NCBI RefSeq assembly: GCF_000703165.1
Contig: NZ_JNLQ01000002.1
Span: forward strand, 1,116,001-1,180,000
Reading direction: 5' to 3'
Origin: Butyrivibrio sp. AE3004
GTDB lineage: Bacteria > Bacillota > Clostridia > Lachnospirales > Lachnospiraceae
DNA: 64,000 nucleotides
The notes under the pieces were generated by a model. It saw only the letters and a list, made by a program, of their open reading frames with translations, was not told the DNA's origin and made no database searches. Positions 1-8,896 of the stretch are shown here, piece after piece (positions within the stretch are counted from its first letter, which is position 1; the number at the start of each line of letters is the position of its first letter). The position numbers and the translations under genes were made by a program.

Positions 1-837
1 CTTAAAAAGATAGGAGAAAAGGCATGCCACGCTGTATTCTCCATCTACAATATGCGGCAATTTGAAGCATTAAATTCACTGGGAATAAAACTTGGGAAAA
101 AAATAAGAGTACACATTCGTGTTGACGTATGGGATTCCGGAATGGGCCTTGGATATGACTGCTTTAAGGAATCTGAAAACGAACTTTTTGAGGCAGAAGG
201 AATTGATGTTTGCGGTTTATACGGGCATCTTTATTCTGCTTACAGTAACGACAGGAAGGAAATCTTTAAAGAGCTTCAGGATTTTGACGAGCTGGTAAAC
301 GGTATCAGCGATGAACATAGAAAGGCTATTATAGTGCATGTCCTTAATTCATCGCTTGTTTTTACTTTCCCCGAATATTCTTATGATATGGTCAGAGTCG
401 GAACAGCTATGTATGGTCTTAGCTGTGGTGCTGAAGGTCTATTGAAGCCTGCCATGAAAATATGTACCAGGATTTTTGATGTACGTGAGATAGATGGGGC
501 AATTCCTCTTAACTATCAGGCGGCAGATAATAAATCCGGTAAAAGAAAAATAGCAAGAGCCATGATCGGTTACTGTGATTGTCCGCTTCTTCTTACACAG
601 AACAATGTACGGATAAGGATACATGATAAGGTCTATCCTCTTGCTGATGAAAGCTGCATGGATAATCTTTGCATTGATGTTACGGGAAGCGATGATGTGG
701 CTGTGGGCGATACCGGAATTTTACTTGGTGAAAACGGTGTAACCGAGGAAAGTATCCTCCTTCGAAATCACCTTGATTATGTGCATGGAGACTGGCTGAC
801 CATAACTGCGGAAAGATTGGAAAAGGTATACATATGA
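1..837 (+). CDS. Alanine racemase-family protein, C-terminal part (5' end outside window)
   Basis: The frame is open from base 1, so the gene starts upstream; about 279 codons are visible. The N-terminal part is the end of a PLP TIM-barrel (residues HIRVDVWDSGMGLGYD resemble the barrel strand with the DTGMxRLG motif). The C-terminal part is the Ala_racemase_C beta-domain: IGYCDCP corresponds to the conserved GYADG block with the catalytic tyrosine, and CMDNLCIDVTG to the MDxxxxDVT block. The family interconverts L- and D-alanine (or serine, in VanT-like enzymes) with PLP. The PLP-binding lysine region lies outside the window. The stop overlaps the next start (ATGA), so it is translationally coupled to the binding protein and sensor-MFS gene. 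This suggests a role in a transport or sensing operon rather than housekeeping Alr, but the substrate is unknown. Confidence 0.75.
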   Translation, partial: LKKIGEKACHAVFSIYNMRQFEALNSLGIKLGKKIRVHIRVDVWDSGMGLGYDCFKESENELFEAEGIDVCGLYGHLYSAYSNDRKEIFKELQDFDELVNGISDEHRKAIIVHVLNSSLVFTFPEYSYDMVRVGTAMYGLSCGAEGLLKPAMKICTRIFDVREIDGAIPLNYQAADNKSGKRKIARAMIGYCDCPLLLTQNNVRIRIHDKVYPLADESCMDNLCIDVTGSDDVAVGDTGILLGENGVTEESILLRNHLDYVHGDWLTITAERLEKVYI

Positions 838-2045
838 TGAAAAAAACAAGATTTCTTTGCGTCTTATTTGTCATACTGATGGTGTTTTCTATAATCCCCT
901 ATGGCAGTGTGAGGGCAGCGGAGGTTAGTGGTGACAGAACAGATACTTTTCTTGAGACAGCTCCCAATGTACCGAAGGGAACTCCGAAGAGGAGATTTTG
1001 TATCGTTTCATATGATGAATATATACCCTTTAGCAAACAGCTTTATTATATTCTTTCAGGACTTGAGAGCCTTGGATGGATAAAGGAAAACAGTATCCCG
1101 TTTACAGCTGAGGACATTGAAAAAAAGAAAATATACGTGGATGAAATGTACGGGCTATTGCAGGAAGCAGATATTGGTGACTACATCGAGTTTTCGGAAG
1201 GAGCCTGCTATTATCTTGCCTATGAGGATGAAGACAAAATTGCTTCGGATATTAAGAAGCGTGTAAACGATGGAGATATTGATTTTATTATAACTACGGG
1301 TACCAGTGCAGGAGTTTTTGTAAAAGAACTTGGGCTTAAGGTGCCTATGGTAGACTTTTCAGCTACTGATCCCGTTTCATCCGGAATTATCGATTCTGCA
1401 ACCGAAGGGACGGGAAGCCCTTATGTGTGGGCACAGGTCGAGCCGTCTTTGCCCCTCAGACAGCTTAAATACTATCATTCCCTAAAGGCTTTTGACCACC
1501 TTGGAGTGATCATTTACGGTGATGAGACAATTTCAGGTGTGCCGGATATTGAGGCTTCATCTAAGGAAGTCGGTTTTTCAATCGTTAAGTACAATATCGA
1601 CGAGCAGCCAAGAGAGACAGCAGAGGAAAGAGATGCGTACTACAAAATGGTAGAAGACAAATTCCGCAAGATGGCAGAGGAAGATATTGATGCTTTTTTC
1701 CTTACGGTTGATCTTATCAATGATATGGAATATCTGATGCCATGTCTTAAATATCTGTACGATAAAAAAATCCCTGTATATCTTATGGATGATGTGTCTG
1801 TTATTGAGTCCGGCGCACTTATGCTTATATCGGCAAATGATATGGAAAACGTAGGACTTTTTGTGGCAGATGTAATTGCCAGGACTTTAAACGGCGCTGA
1901 GGTTGGGAGTCTGCCCTGCGTTTATACAAGTGCACCGAGTATTTATGTAAACTATGAAATTGCCAGAGAAATAGGCTATCCTTTGTCTTTTGAGTTCCTG
2001 GCAGCGTGCGATCGGATTTTCACAGTGAAAAGGGAGACGCCATGA
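834..2045 (+). CDS. ABC-type periplasmic substrate-binding protein (ABC_sub_bind-like)
   Basis: 403 residues with a Sec signal peptide (MMKKTRFLCVLFVILMVFS core, likely cleavage after the VRA at about residue 28) and no lipobox cysteine. The mature part has the two-lobed periplasmic-binding fold of the uncharacterised ABC_sub_bind/YtqA-type family: a phosphate-loop-like TTGTSAG around residue 156, DFSATDPVSSG, and LGVIIYGDE opening lobe two. Such proteins bind a small extracytoplasmic ligand. No ABC permease or ATPase follows; the next gene encodes a sensor domain fused to an MFS transporter, so this protein may hand a ligand to that sensor. Start at 834 overlaps the racemase stop by 4 nt; an ATG also follows at 837. 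The downstream start at 2042 overlaps this stop. Confidence 0.7.
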   Translation: MMKKTRFLCVLFVILMVFSIIPYGSVRAAEVSGDRTDTFLETAPNVPKGTPKRRFCIVSYDEYIPFSKQLYYILSGLESLGWIKENSIPFTAEDIEKKKIYVDEMYGLLQEADIGDYIEFSEGACYYLAYEDEDKIASDIKKRVNDGDIDFIITTGTSAGVFVKELGLKVPMVDFSATDPVSSGIIDSATEGTGSPYVWAQVEPSLPLRQLKYYHSLKAFDHLGVIIYGDETISGVPDIEASSKEVGFSIVKYNIDEQPRETAEERDAYYKMVEDKFRKMAEEDIDAFFLTVDLINDMEYLMPCLKYLYDKKIPVYLMDDVSVIESGALMLISANDMENVGLFVADVIARTLNGAEVGSLPCVYTSAPSIYVNYEIAREIGYPLSFEFLAACDRIFTVKRETP

Positions 2046-4408
2046 TTAAGAGAAGAGATACCTGGATGTATCTGTTGATATTGCTTTTGGTTGCCGAACT
2101 GGCCATAGTCTTTATCTCGGTAATGGCCTTTCTTAACTACCGTACATCGGCACTGAATCTGGAAGAACAGGTTATTTCCAAAATTGAAAAGGATACCGTT
2201 ACAAACCTTGAAACTGCCATAGGCTTTGGTAAAAGCTTTGAGAATTACTATGGTATGGATGAGGTGTTCGAAAACTTTGACAGTCAGTTGGATGGAACGG
2301 TGTCCTTTGTGATCGGAAAAGATGGTGAGCTTATGTACTTCCTCCCATCCGATGACAGGGATGTAGAGAAAGAGATTAATGATTTCATAAGCAGCAGGGA
2401 GTTTGCAAGAAAATATGATGAACTTCCCCAAAATGACGGCGGGATCATAAAAAAAGGTCGCAGCGAGGTTATCCTTACAGCTATTCATCAGGATGAGGAA
2501 ATTCTCGGATATTTTGGATGTCTTTACTCCGGAGAGGCTTTTGAAGAAGGCTTTGAAATTCTGAAAAAAGATGTGGTCGTATTATCAGTGATAGTTGGCG
2601 TTATTGAAATGATGGTCCTTGCAATCTTAGTCATAATAATAAGATCGGACAAATTCCTGGAAACAGGTAAAGGAAAAGAAAACCGTAATTTTGAAAAGGC
2701 CATTACAATTATTGTAATGACTATAAGCATCATTGTTTTATCAACTCTTTTGATAAACAGATTCCAGAATGATTATATAGGAAAAATGGAGGATTCCATT
2801 AAGGTTACCATGCAAAATCTTGAGGATACGATAAGGCGTGTCCAGAGCCAGGGTGTTGACCTCAGAGAGGTGGATGACCTTAAGGACTATATTGAGGAAA
2901 GAGTTTATTCTCTTACGATGATCAAATCGGTTCGGGTAATCGATCACATTACTGAATTTAAAAGGACAGATGAAGAATCCGATATTTTGTCTTACGCCAT
3001 AAATTTAAATGAAAAAGACGGGATTATGCTATTTCTTGAGGCAGAGCTTTCTACTGAAGCAATGAAGAAGGAAATGTACCATATTGTTCTTGTTCTTCTT
3101 TCAACAATGATAATCCTGATGATTTTTGTATTTGAGCTTAATAATATTACTGAACTTTTGGTTGATAAGTTTGAAAAATCATCGGGGAAAGGAAAAAGCT
3201 TTTCTGAAAAGCAGGTTGGAATTGCCCTCAGATTTTCGGGATTTTTATGCTCTACGGCGGAATATATGTGTGTTCCCTATGCAGCTATGCTAATAAGAGA
3301 GAGCGGAGAGTCTGTATTTGGCCTTTCTGTCGGTATGACGGCAGCACTTCCTCTTACCCTGGAAGGCTTAACGCAGATGATCTCAATGCTGCTTCTCCCG
3401 CGCTTTGTAAAGAAGTTTAATATACGTGTAATGCTCATTGTTTCAACGATCCTGATGATCATATGCAATGTGACAGCCTTTAGCATGAGTACGGCTTTGA
3501 TAATAATCCTGTGCAGGGCTGTTGCAGGTATTGCTTATGCGGGCTTTAAGCAGGTTTCAAATTATCTTATCACAAAGGGGTATGAGACTGAGACAGGAAG
3601 AAGCGACAATATTTCCCAGGACAATGCAGGACTTCTTGCCGGAGCTACCTGCGGAGCGGGCCTTGGTGCTATTCTTTCAGCAAATACAGGTTATGCAATG
3701 ACTTTTGTTTTTTCTGCATGTCTGTTTTTCGCATATCTTTTGGCTTCGTTCTTCCTTCTTCCATGGAGAGCTTTAAAGGAAAAGGGAGAGAATTCCGGAG
3801 AAGAGGAGAAGCCTGTTAAAATCGGAAGCATTATCAGGATGATCTTTTCATGGGAGATGCTGTTCTATGTGGTAGTAATAGGTATTCCGCTTAATATCGG
3901 TGTCATGCTGTGCGTAACACTTATTCCCGCAATCTGTCAGACAAACGGCATTTCTTCTGTCATGCTGTCATATTGCTATATTGCCAATGGTATCGCAGGA
4001 ATATATATAGGACCCTATCTGGTATCTATGGCAAAGAAGATATTTGGAATCCCGCTATCCATAGCGTTTGCTTTTTCTCTGACTGCAGTCAGTATCTTTA
4101 TACTCAAAATGCCTCCGCTTCCGCTCATGATAGTTATAACAAGCATGATTTTGGGCTTTTTGGATGGATTTGCCACACCTATGTGTACCGACCAGTTTAT
4201 GGAACTTAAGGTGGTAAAAAAATCCGTGGATGAATCCTCTGCACTTATTCTTTCAGTAGTGCTCTCGTATGTGCTGCTTACTTTTGCACCTGTTATTGCA
4301 GAGCTTCTTCTGATTCCGGAAAAGGGTGTATTTTCACCAATGATGATCGGAGCAGCAGTCTATGCGGTCGCTGCAGTATGTGTATTCTTTTTCAAACGGA
4401 AAGCATAG
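2042..4408 (+). CDS. Two-loop extracytoplasmic sensor region fused to an MFS transporter
   Basis: 788 residues from ATG 2042, chosen because GGGAG lies 6 nt upstream and the start overlaps the preceding stop. N-terminal half: a TM helix (about 6-28), an extracytoplasmic loop of about 150 residues, a TM pair, a second extracytoplasmic loop of about 100 residues and another TM, much like the sensory part of a chemoreceptor or kinase. From about residue 395 it continues as a major facilitator domain of about 10-12 helices (FGLSVGMTAALPLTLEGL, LCRAVAGIAYAGFKQV, FLDGFATPMCTDQF). No kinase, HAMP or methyl-accepting domain follows, so the sensor appears to act directly on transport. The neighbouring binding protein is a plausible ligand carrier. 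Transported substrate unknown. The MFS and the sensory topology are seen; their functional coupling is inferred. Confidence 0.65.
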   Translation: MIKRRDTWMYLLILLLVAELAIVFISVMAFLNYRTSALNLEEQVISKIEKDTVTNLETAIGFGKSFENYYGMDEVFENFDSQLDGTVSFVIGKDGELMYFLPSDDRDVEKEINDFISSREFARKYDELPQNDGGIIKKGRSEVILTAIHQDEEILGYFGCLYSGEAFEEGFEILKKDVVVLSVIVGVIEMMVLAILVIIIRSDKFLETGKGKENRNFEKAITIIVMTISIIVLSTLLINRFQNDYIGKMEDSIKVTMQNLEDTIRRVQSQGVDLREVDDLKDYIEERVYSLTMIKSVRVIDHITEFKRTDEESDILSYAINLNEKDGIMLFLEAELSTEAMKKEMYHIVLVLLSTMIILMIFVFELNNITELLVDKFEKSSGKGKSFSEKQVGIALRFSGFLCSTAEYMCVPYAAMLIRESGESVFGLSVGMTAALPLTLEGLTQMISMLLLPRFVKKFNIRVMLIVSTILMIICNVTAFSMSTALIIILCRAVAGIAYAGFKQVSNYLITKGYETETGRSDNISQDNAGLLAGATCGAGLGAILSANTGYAMTFVFSACLFFAYLLASFFLLPWRALKEKGENSGEEEKPVKIGSIIRMIFSWEMLFYVVVIGIPLNIGVMLCVTLIPAICQTNGISSVMLSYCYIANGIAGIYIGPYLVSMAKKIFGIPLSIAFAFSLTAVSIFILKMPPLPLMIVITSMILGFLDGFATPMCTDQFMELKVVKKSVDESSALILSVVLSYVLLTFAPVIAELLLIPEKGVFSPMMIGAAVYAVAAVCVFFFKRKA

Positions 4409-4411
4409 AAC

Positions 4412-4510
4412 GAGCCCCATCTTTTCCACGAAGTAAGCTATCCGTCCATTAACGGTGAAGATGAGCATATGGTCTGAGGGTTAAGAGGGGCGGATAGCTA
4501 TCTCAGCCCT
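4412..4510 (+). other. Structured intergenic region upstream of the liv operon
   Basis: Several complementary segments interlock here. GCCCC (4414-4418) can pair with GGGGC (4487-4491), and AGCTATCCG (4436-4444) with CGGATAGCT (4491-4499). The two helices cross each other, which would make a pseudoknot or mutually exclusive folds. CTGAG (4474-4478) can also pair with CTCAG (4502-4506). No T-run follows, so a simple terminator is unlikely. It could be a leader RNA controlling livJ, or a decayed element. Confidence 0.35.
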
Positions 4511-4660
4511 TCTTTGTCGTGCGAAGTCAGGTAAATAATAGAAAAAACACTAAAAAATGAATGGAAATTTTCAAAAAAAAGTAGACGATGGGAAAATGTA
4601 TGACTAAAATAATAAATAACACATGATAACACATATATTTTCATATGAGGAGGGTAAAGC

Positions 4661-5869
4661 ATGAGTATGAAAAAAGTTGTAGCAATGGCAATGGCAGGCG
4701 TCATGGCTTTTGGGCTTATGGCTTGCGGATCATCGGGAGATGCTGCACCGGCATCGGGAGAATCATCCTCCGGAGACACGATTAAAATCGGTGTCTTTGA
4801 GCCTTCTACAGGCGATTCTGCTTCAGGCGGAAAAAAGGAAATTCTCGGAATGCAGTATGCAAATTCTGAGACACCCACCGTTGATATCGACGGAAAGACC
4901 TACAATGTTGAACTGGTTATTGCTGATAACGGATCATCAGCAGACAAGGCTCCTTCAGCCGCATCAGAACTTGTCGGCAAGAACGTATCTCTGGTTCTTG
5001 GCTCTTACGGTTCAGGTGTTTCTATGGCCGGCGGACCTAAATTCGAAGAAGCAGGACTCGCAGCTATCGGCGTTACCTGCACAAATCCCAATGTAACAGC
5101 AGGAAATGATTATTACTTCAGAATTTGCTTCCTTGATAATTTCCAGGCAGACGTTCTTGCAAACTTTGCTATGGATAAATTCTCTGCAAAGAAGGCTTAC
5201 TGTCTCGGAGAGAACGGAAACGAATACGATCAGGGACTTATTGCTTTCTTCAAGCAGGTATTTGAAGGAGCAGGCGGAGAAGTAATCGCAGACTCATTCC
5301 CTACAAACAATTCTGATTTTACTTCATATCTTAATAAAGCAAAGAGTGAAGGTGCAGATGTTATTTTCACACCCGTATCCATCGCTTATGCAAAGCAGAT
5401 CATGGAGCAGGCAGCTTCACTTGATATCGGAATTCCTTTCCTTGGCTCCGATACACTTGATGACAACATGGTTCTTGAAGCTACAAAGGGTACAAACCTT
5501 CAGCTGTTTGTTTCTACCTTCTATCAGGAGGGTGGTTCAGAGACCTTTGATAAAGGAATCAAGGACTATATCAACGGCAATTCCAATGCTCTGACAGCAA
5601 ACGGCGGTAACGATACGATCTCAGCCGTAACAGCTATGGGTTATGATGCATACTATGTTGCTCTTGAGGCGATCAAGGCAGCAGGCACAGGCGATAAGGC
5701 AGCTATCAAAGCTGCAATCCCGGGAGTTAAATGGGATGGTGTATCAGGCTCAATCGCATTTGATGATATCGGTGATGCTGTACGTGATACTGCATATATA
5801 AAGACTGCTGATACATCTTCAGGCACATGGGCGTTTGAAAAGGTTCAGACCGGTTCTGCATCTAAATAA
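4661..5869 (+). CDS. livJ: Branched-chain amino acid ABC transporter substrate-binding lipoprotein (LivJ-type)
   Basis: 402 residues. ATG 4661 follows GAGGAGGG at a good distance. The signal peptide ends in a lipobox (GLMACGSSG), so the mature protein is a lipid-anchored receptor at the outer face of the membrane. The mature part is a type I periplasmic-binding protein: IKIGVFEPSTGDSAS opens lobe one, LVLGSYGSGVSMA is the ligand-facing loop, and VDIDGKTYNVELVIADNGS is typical of LivJ/LivK. It is the first gene of a complete Liv operon (receptor, two permeases, two ATPases) that imports leucine, isoleucine, valine or related amino acids. An 11-bp stem-loop separates it from livH, as is common where the receptor is made in excess. 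The family is certain, the exact substrate inferred. Confidence 0.9.
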   Translation: MSMKKVVAMAMAGVMAFGLMACGSSGDAAPASGESSSGDTIKIGVFEPSTGDSASGGKKEILGMQYANSETPTVDIDGKTYNVELVIADNGSSADKAPSAASELVGKNVSLVLGSYGSGVSMAGGPKFEEAGLAAIGVTCTNPNVTAGNDYYFRICFLDNFQADVLANFAMDKFSAKKAYCLGENGNEYDQGLIAFFKQVFEGAGGEVIADSFPTNNSDFTSYLNKAKSEGADVIFTPVSIAYAKQIMEQAASLDIGIPFLGSDTLDDNMVLEATKGTNLQLFVSTFYQEGGSETFDKGIKDYINGNSNALTANGGNDTISAVTAMGYDAYYVALEAIKAAGTGDKAAIKAAIPGVKWDGVSGSIAFDDIGDAVRDTAYIKTADTSSGTWAFEKVQTGSASK

Positions 5870-5882
5870 TGTGAAAGACTTA

Positions 5883-5931
5883 TTCTGCAGAGGAAATCTG
5901 TGTCATTAAAAGGCGCAGTACCTCTGCAGAA
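5883..5931 (+). promoter_or_regulatory. Intercistronic stem-loop between livJ and livH
   Basis: TTCTGCAGAGG (5883-5893) and CCTCTGCAGAA (5921-5931) form a perfect 11-bp stem with a 27-nt loop. No T-tract follows, so partial termination or mRNA stabilisation of the livJ segment is more likely than full termination. The position directly after the binding-protein gene fits differential expression within the operon. Confidence 0.55.
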
Positions 5932-5956
5932 AAACTAATATAAAGGAAATCTATTT

Positions 5957-6844
5957 ATGGAATATATCATTTCAGTATTGCTTTCGGGAATATCGGTTGG
6001 TGGACAATATGCTCTTATAGCAATCGGATATACACTTGTTTACGGAATACTTCGCCTTATCAATTTTGCTCACGGTGACGTATTTATGGTAGCGGGACTC
6101 ATGGGAATATATTTCACCGCAACTCTTCCTATCGGGGAGTCATTACCTCTTGTTATTCTGCTTACGGTATTCTTGGGATTCACAATCGAGAGAGCGGCAT
6201 ACAAGCCCTTGAGAGATGCTCCGAGAATGTCGGTTATGATCTCAGCTATCGGTGTAAGTTATCTTTTGCAGAATACAGCGACATACATTACAGGCGGACA
6301 GCCTATGACTTATCCCACCATACCGTTTTTATCAAATACGGTTAATGTTGCCGGAACACAGACAAAGTGGGTGGTAATCATTACTCCCATTCTGGTTCTT
6401 GCACTGGTATTTGCGCTTACACAGCTTATAAACAGAACAAAGGTCGGAATGGCAATGAGAGCGGTTTCAAAGGATTTTGAGACAAGCAGGCTCATGGGAA
6501 TAAAAATCAACAACGTTATTTCCGCAACCTTTATTATCGGTTCAGCACTTGCGGCAGTAGGATCGATACTGTTCTTTACAAACTATCCTGCAATTACGCC
6601 CATGGCAGGTGCAATGCCGGGACTTAAGGCATTCGTAGCCGCAGTATTCGGAGGAATCGGTTCTATTCCGGGAGCTGTCATCGGTGCATTTTTGATCGGA
6701 ATCTGTGAAACCATCATCAAGGGGCTGCCTTCAGCCTGGGACGTTTCAGTCTTTTCGGATGCATTTACCTTTGCGCTCCTTATCATTATTCTAGTATTCA
6801 AACCGCAGGGTCTCTTCGGGGAAGCTGCTACAGACAAGGTATAA
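5957..6844 (+). CDS. livH: Branched-chain amino acid ABC transporter permease LivH
   Basis: 295 residues, polytopic, about 8 helices. The motif GYTLVYGILRLINFAHGDVF near residue 30 is a hallmark of LivH. The EAA-like loop (MAMRAVSKDFETSRLMGI), with which a permease contacts the ATPases, lies around residue 165, and KAFVAAVFGGIGSIPGA around 225. It forms the membrane channel together with LivM. Start ATG 5957 follows AAAGGAAAT. The next gene starts 3 nt after this stop, so tight co-transcription is expected. Confidence 0.9.
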   Translation: MEYIISVLLSGISVGGQYALIAIGYTLVYGILRLINFAHGDVFMVAGLMGIYFTATLPIGESLPLVILLTVFLGFTIERAAYKPLRDAPRMSVMISAIGVSYLLQNTATYITGGQPMTYPTIPFLSNTVNVAGTQTKWVVIITPILVLALVFALTQLINRTKVGMAMRAVSKDFETSRLMGIKINNVISATFIIGSALAAVGSILFFTNYPAITPMAGAMPGLKAFVAAVFGGIGSIPGAVIGAFLIGICETIIKGLPSAWDVSVFSDAFTFALLIIILVFKPQGLFGEAATDKV

Positions 6845-6847
6845 AAT

Positions 6848-8044
6848 ATGAAGCAGAAACAATTTAATCTAAGAGCATTTATAGGAATTGCAATTTTATT
6901 ATTGCTGGTAATACTACTTGAAAATCTAAGTGCGATAATTCCCGGACTTCCTCAGGTTTTCCAGCCGACCAGTCCTCTGTTTACGGTTCTGAAAAAGGCG
7001 GCGGTTTATTCGCTGGTAGCAGTATCAATGAATCTTCTTAATGGTTTTACGGGGCTGTTTTCACTGGGACAGGCCGGATTCATGCTGCTTGGTGCTTACA
7101 CCTATGCCATTCTTACGGTTCCTGCCGACCAGAAAGAGCAGGTTTACTACCTTTTCGGAGGATGTGCGTTAAAATCATCAATAATCGATGCCCTTTCAGG
7201 GATATTCGGAACAAGTGGCCAAGGCGGAGCAATCAGTATGATACTGGGCTGCCTTATCGCACTTATACTGGCAGGATGCGTTGCTGCATTCTTTGCTTAT
7301 CTTATAGGAATCCCGGTACTTAGACTTAAAAGTGATTATCTGGCTATAGCTACACTTGGTTTTGCCGAGATACTAAGAGCAATATTCCAGTGGCAAAAGC
7401 TTGGAAGAATTACAAACGGAGCCAATATGATAAAAGGCTTCCCCACATTTTCAAGCTTTAATATTACAGATGGTTCCGGAAATGTACTTGTGAGATTATC
7501 TACATTTGTACCTTTCCTTATAGCATCTGTTTGTATCGCTATCATAGTCCTCCTTATTCACAGCTCATACGGACGCGCATTTAAAGCAATCCGTGATGAT
7601 GAAATAGCAGCAGAGGCTATGGGTATCAGTTTGTTTAAACACAAAATGCTTTCTTTTGTAATCTCAAGTTTCTTTGCAGGAGTAGGCGGAGCACTGTTTG
7701 CAATGTATGTAGCCAATGCGCAGGCAAAAGCCTTTACCTCTGTAATGACTTACGAGATTCTTCTGATCGTAGTTATAGGCGGAATCGGCTCCGTTAGCGG
7801 TAGTGTGCTTGCAACCTTTTTATATGTGGCATGCTCCGAGTGGTGGCTAAGATTCCTTGACAGTGAGCAATACATCGGTGGCTTTAAAGTACCGCTTCTT
7901 AGAAACGGTTTTAGAATGGTGGTATTTTCCATAGTTATCATGGTAATAGTGCTGTTCTTCTCACAGGGCATAATGGGGAATAATGAACTGAGTCTTAGCG
8001 GACTCATGAAATTGGTGTCCGGAAAAAGGGAAAGGAAACAGTAG
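6848..8044 (+). CDS. livM: Branched-chain amino acid ABC transporter permease LivM
   Basis: 398 residues with a hydrophobic N-terminal extension and about 9-10 helices. LivM hallmarks are NLLNGFTGLFSLGQAGFM at about residue 60, the coupling loop YGRAFKAIRDDEIAAEAMGI at about 240 and VVIGGIGSVSGSV near 305. It pairs with LivH to form the translocation pathway. The start follows the livH stop by 3 nt and the stop precedes livG by 3 nt. Length is within the usual range (about 330-420) and no defect is seen. Confidence 0.9.
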   Translation: MKQKQFNLRAFIGIAILLLLVILLENLSAIIPGLPQVFQPTSPLFTVLKKAAVYSLVAVSMNLLNGFTGLFSLGQAGFMLLGAYTYAILTVPADQKEQVYYLFGGCALKSSIIDALSGIFGTSGQGGAISMILGCLIALILAGCVAAFFAYLIGIPVLRLKSDYLAIATLGFAEILRAIFQWQKLGRITNGANMIKGFPTFSSFNITDGSGNVLVRLSTFVPFLIASVCIAIIVLLIHSSYGRAFKAIRDDEIAAEAMGISLFKHKMLSFVISSFFAGVGGALFAMYVANAQAKAFTSVMTYEILLIVVIGGIGSVSGSVLATFLYVACSEWWLRFLDSEQYIGGFKVPLLRNGFRMVVFSIVIMVIVLFFSQGIMGNNELSLSGLMKLVSGKRERKQ

Positions 8045-8047
8045 GAT

Positions 8048-8893
8048 ATGGGAAATGCTTTACGACTTGAAAATGTAACAATGCAGTTCGGAGGCGTTGT
8101 CTCTGTTAATAATCTGTCGCTTGAGGTTCCGGAGAACAAGATAATTGCTCTTATAGGACCTAACGGTGCGGGAAAAACCACAGCATTTAACTGTATTACA
8201 GGGGTATATCAGCCTACGAACGGACTTATTGAATTCATGGGTAAGCCCATGGTAAGAAATCATCCGCAAGGAAAAGCAGCTAAGAATTATAAAGGTGAAA
8301 ATGCAGATAAGTACGCAAAAGAAGCAGCTCTTGCGCCCACGCCGGATCAGATAACCGGACTTGGAATAGCAAGAACTTTCCAGAATATTCGCTTGTGGAA
8401 GAGTATGACAGTTTTTGACAACGTGCTGATAGCAAAACATCAGCATGCAAAACAGAACGTATTCTCAGCAATTTTCAGAGGTAATCTCGCTGAAGAGAAG
8501 CGAATGAGAGAAGAAACAATGGAGCTTTTGGTAGAGCAGGGGCTTGATGCTTACAAGGATGAGCTTGCGGTCAGTCTGCCCTACGGTCTTCAGAGAAGAC
8601 TTGAAATTGCGAGAGCACTTGCCACAAAGCCGAAGCTTCTTTTGCTTGATGAACCTGCAGCCGGAATGAATCCGCAGGAGACAAATGAACTGGCAGATTT
8701 TGTACGTCAGATTCGTGAAAAATACGATCTCACGGTATTTCTTATCGAGCATCACATGGACCTTGTTATGAATATCTCGGACTACATCTATGTTATTGAT
8801 TTTGGCAGTGAGATAGCCCAGGGTGTACCTGAAGAGGTTCAGAAGAATCAGCGCGTTATAGAAGCATATCTGGGAGTTGCAGGCGAGGAGTAA
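8048..8893 (+). CDS. livG: Branched-chain amino acid ABC transporter ATP-binding protein LivG
   Basis: 281 residues. Walker A is GPNGAGKTT (about 37-45), the ABC signature region is SLPYGLQRRLEIARAL (a degenerate signature typical of LivG), Walker B is LLLLDEPAAGMNP, and the switch histidine lies in LIEHHMD. The family-specific insertion between Walker A and the Q-loop (about 75-115, rich in K and A) is present. The protein hydrolyses ATP at the cytoplasmic face and drives import with LivF. It starts 3 nt after livM and ends 3 nt before livF. Confidence 0.92.
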   Translation: MGNALRLENVTMQFGGVVSVNNLSLEVPENKIIALIGPNGAGKTTAFNCITGVYQPTNGLIEFMGKPMVRNHPQGKAAKNYKGENADKYAKEAALAPTPDQITGLGIARTFQNIRLWKSMTVFDNVLIAKHQHAKQNVFSAIFRGNLAEEKRMREETMELLVEQGLDAYKDELAVSLPYGLQRRLEIARALATKPKLLLLDEPAAGMNPQETNELADFVRQIREKYDLTVFLIEHHMDLVMNISDYIYVIDFGSEIAQGVPEEVQKNQRVIEAYLGVAGEE

Positions 8894-8896
8894 TAG

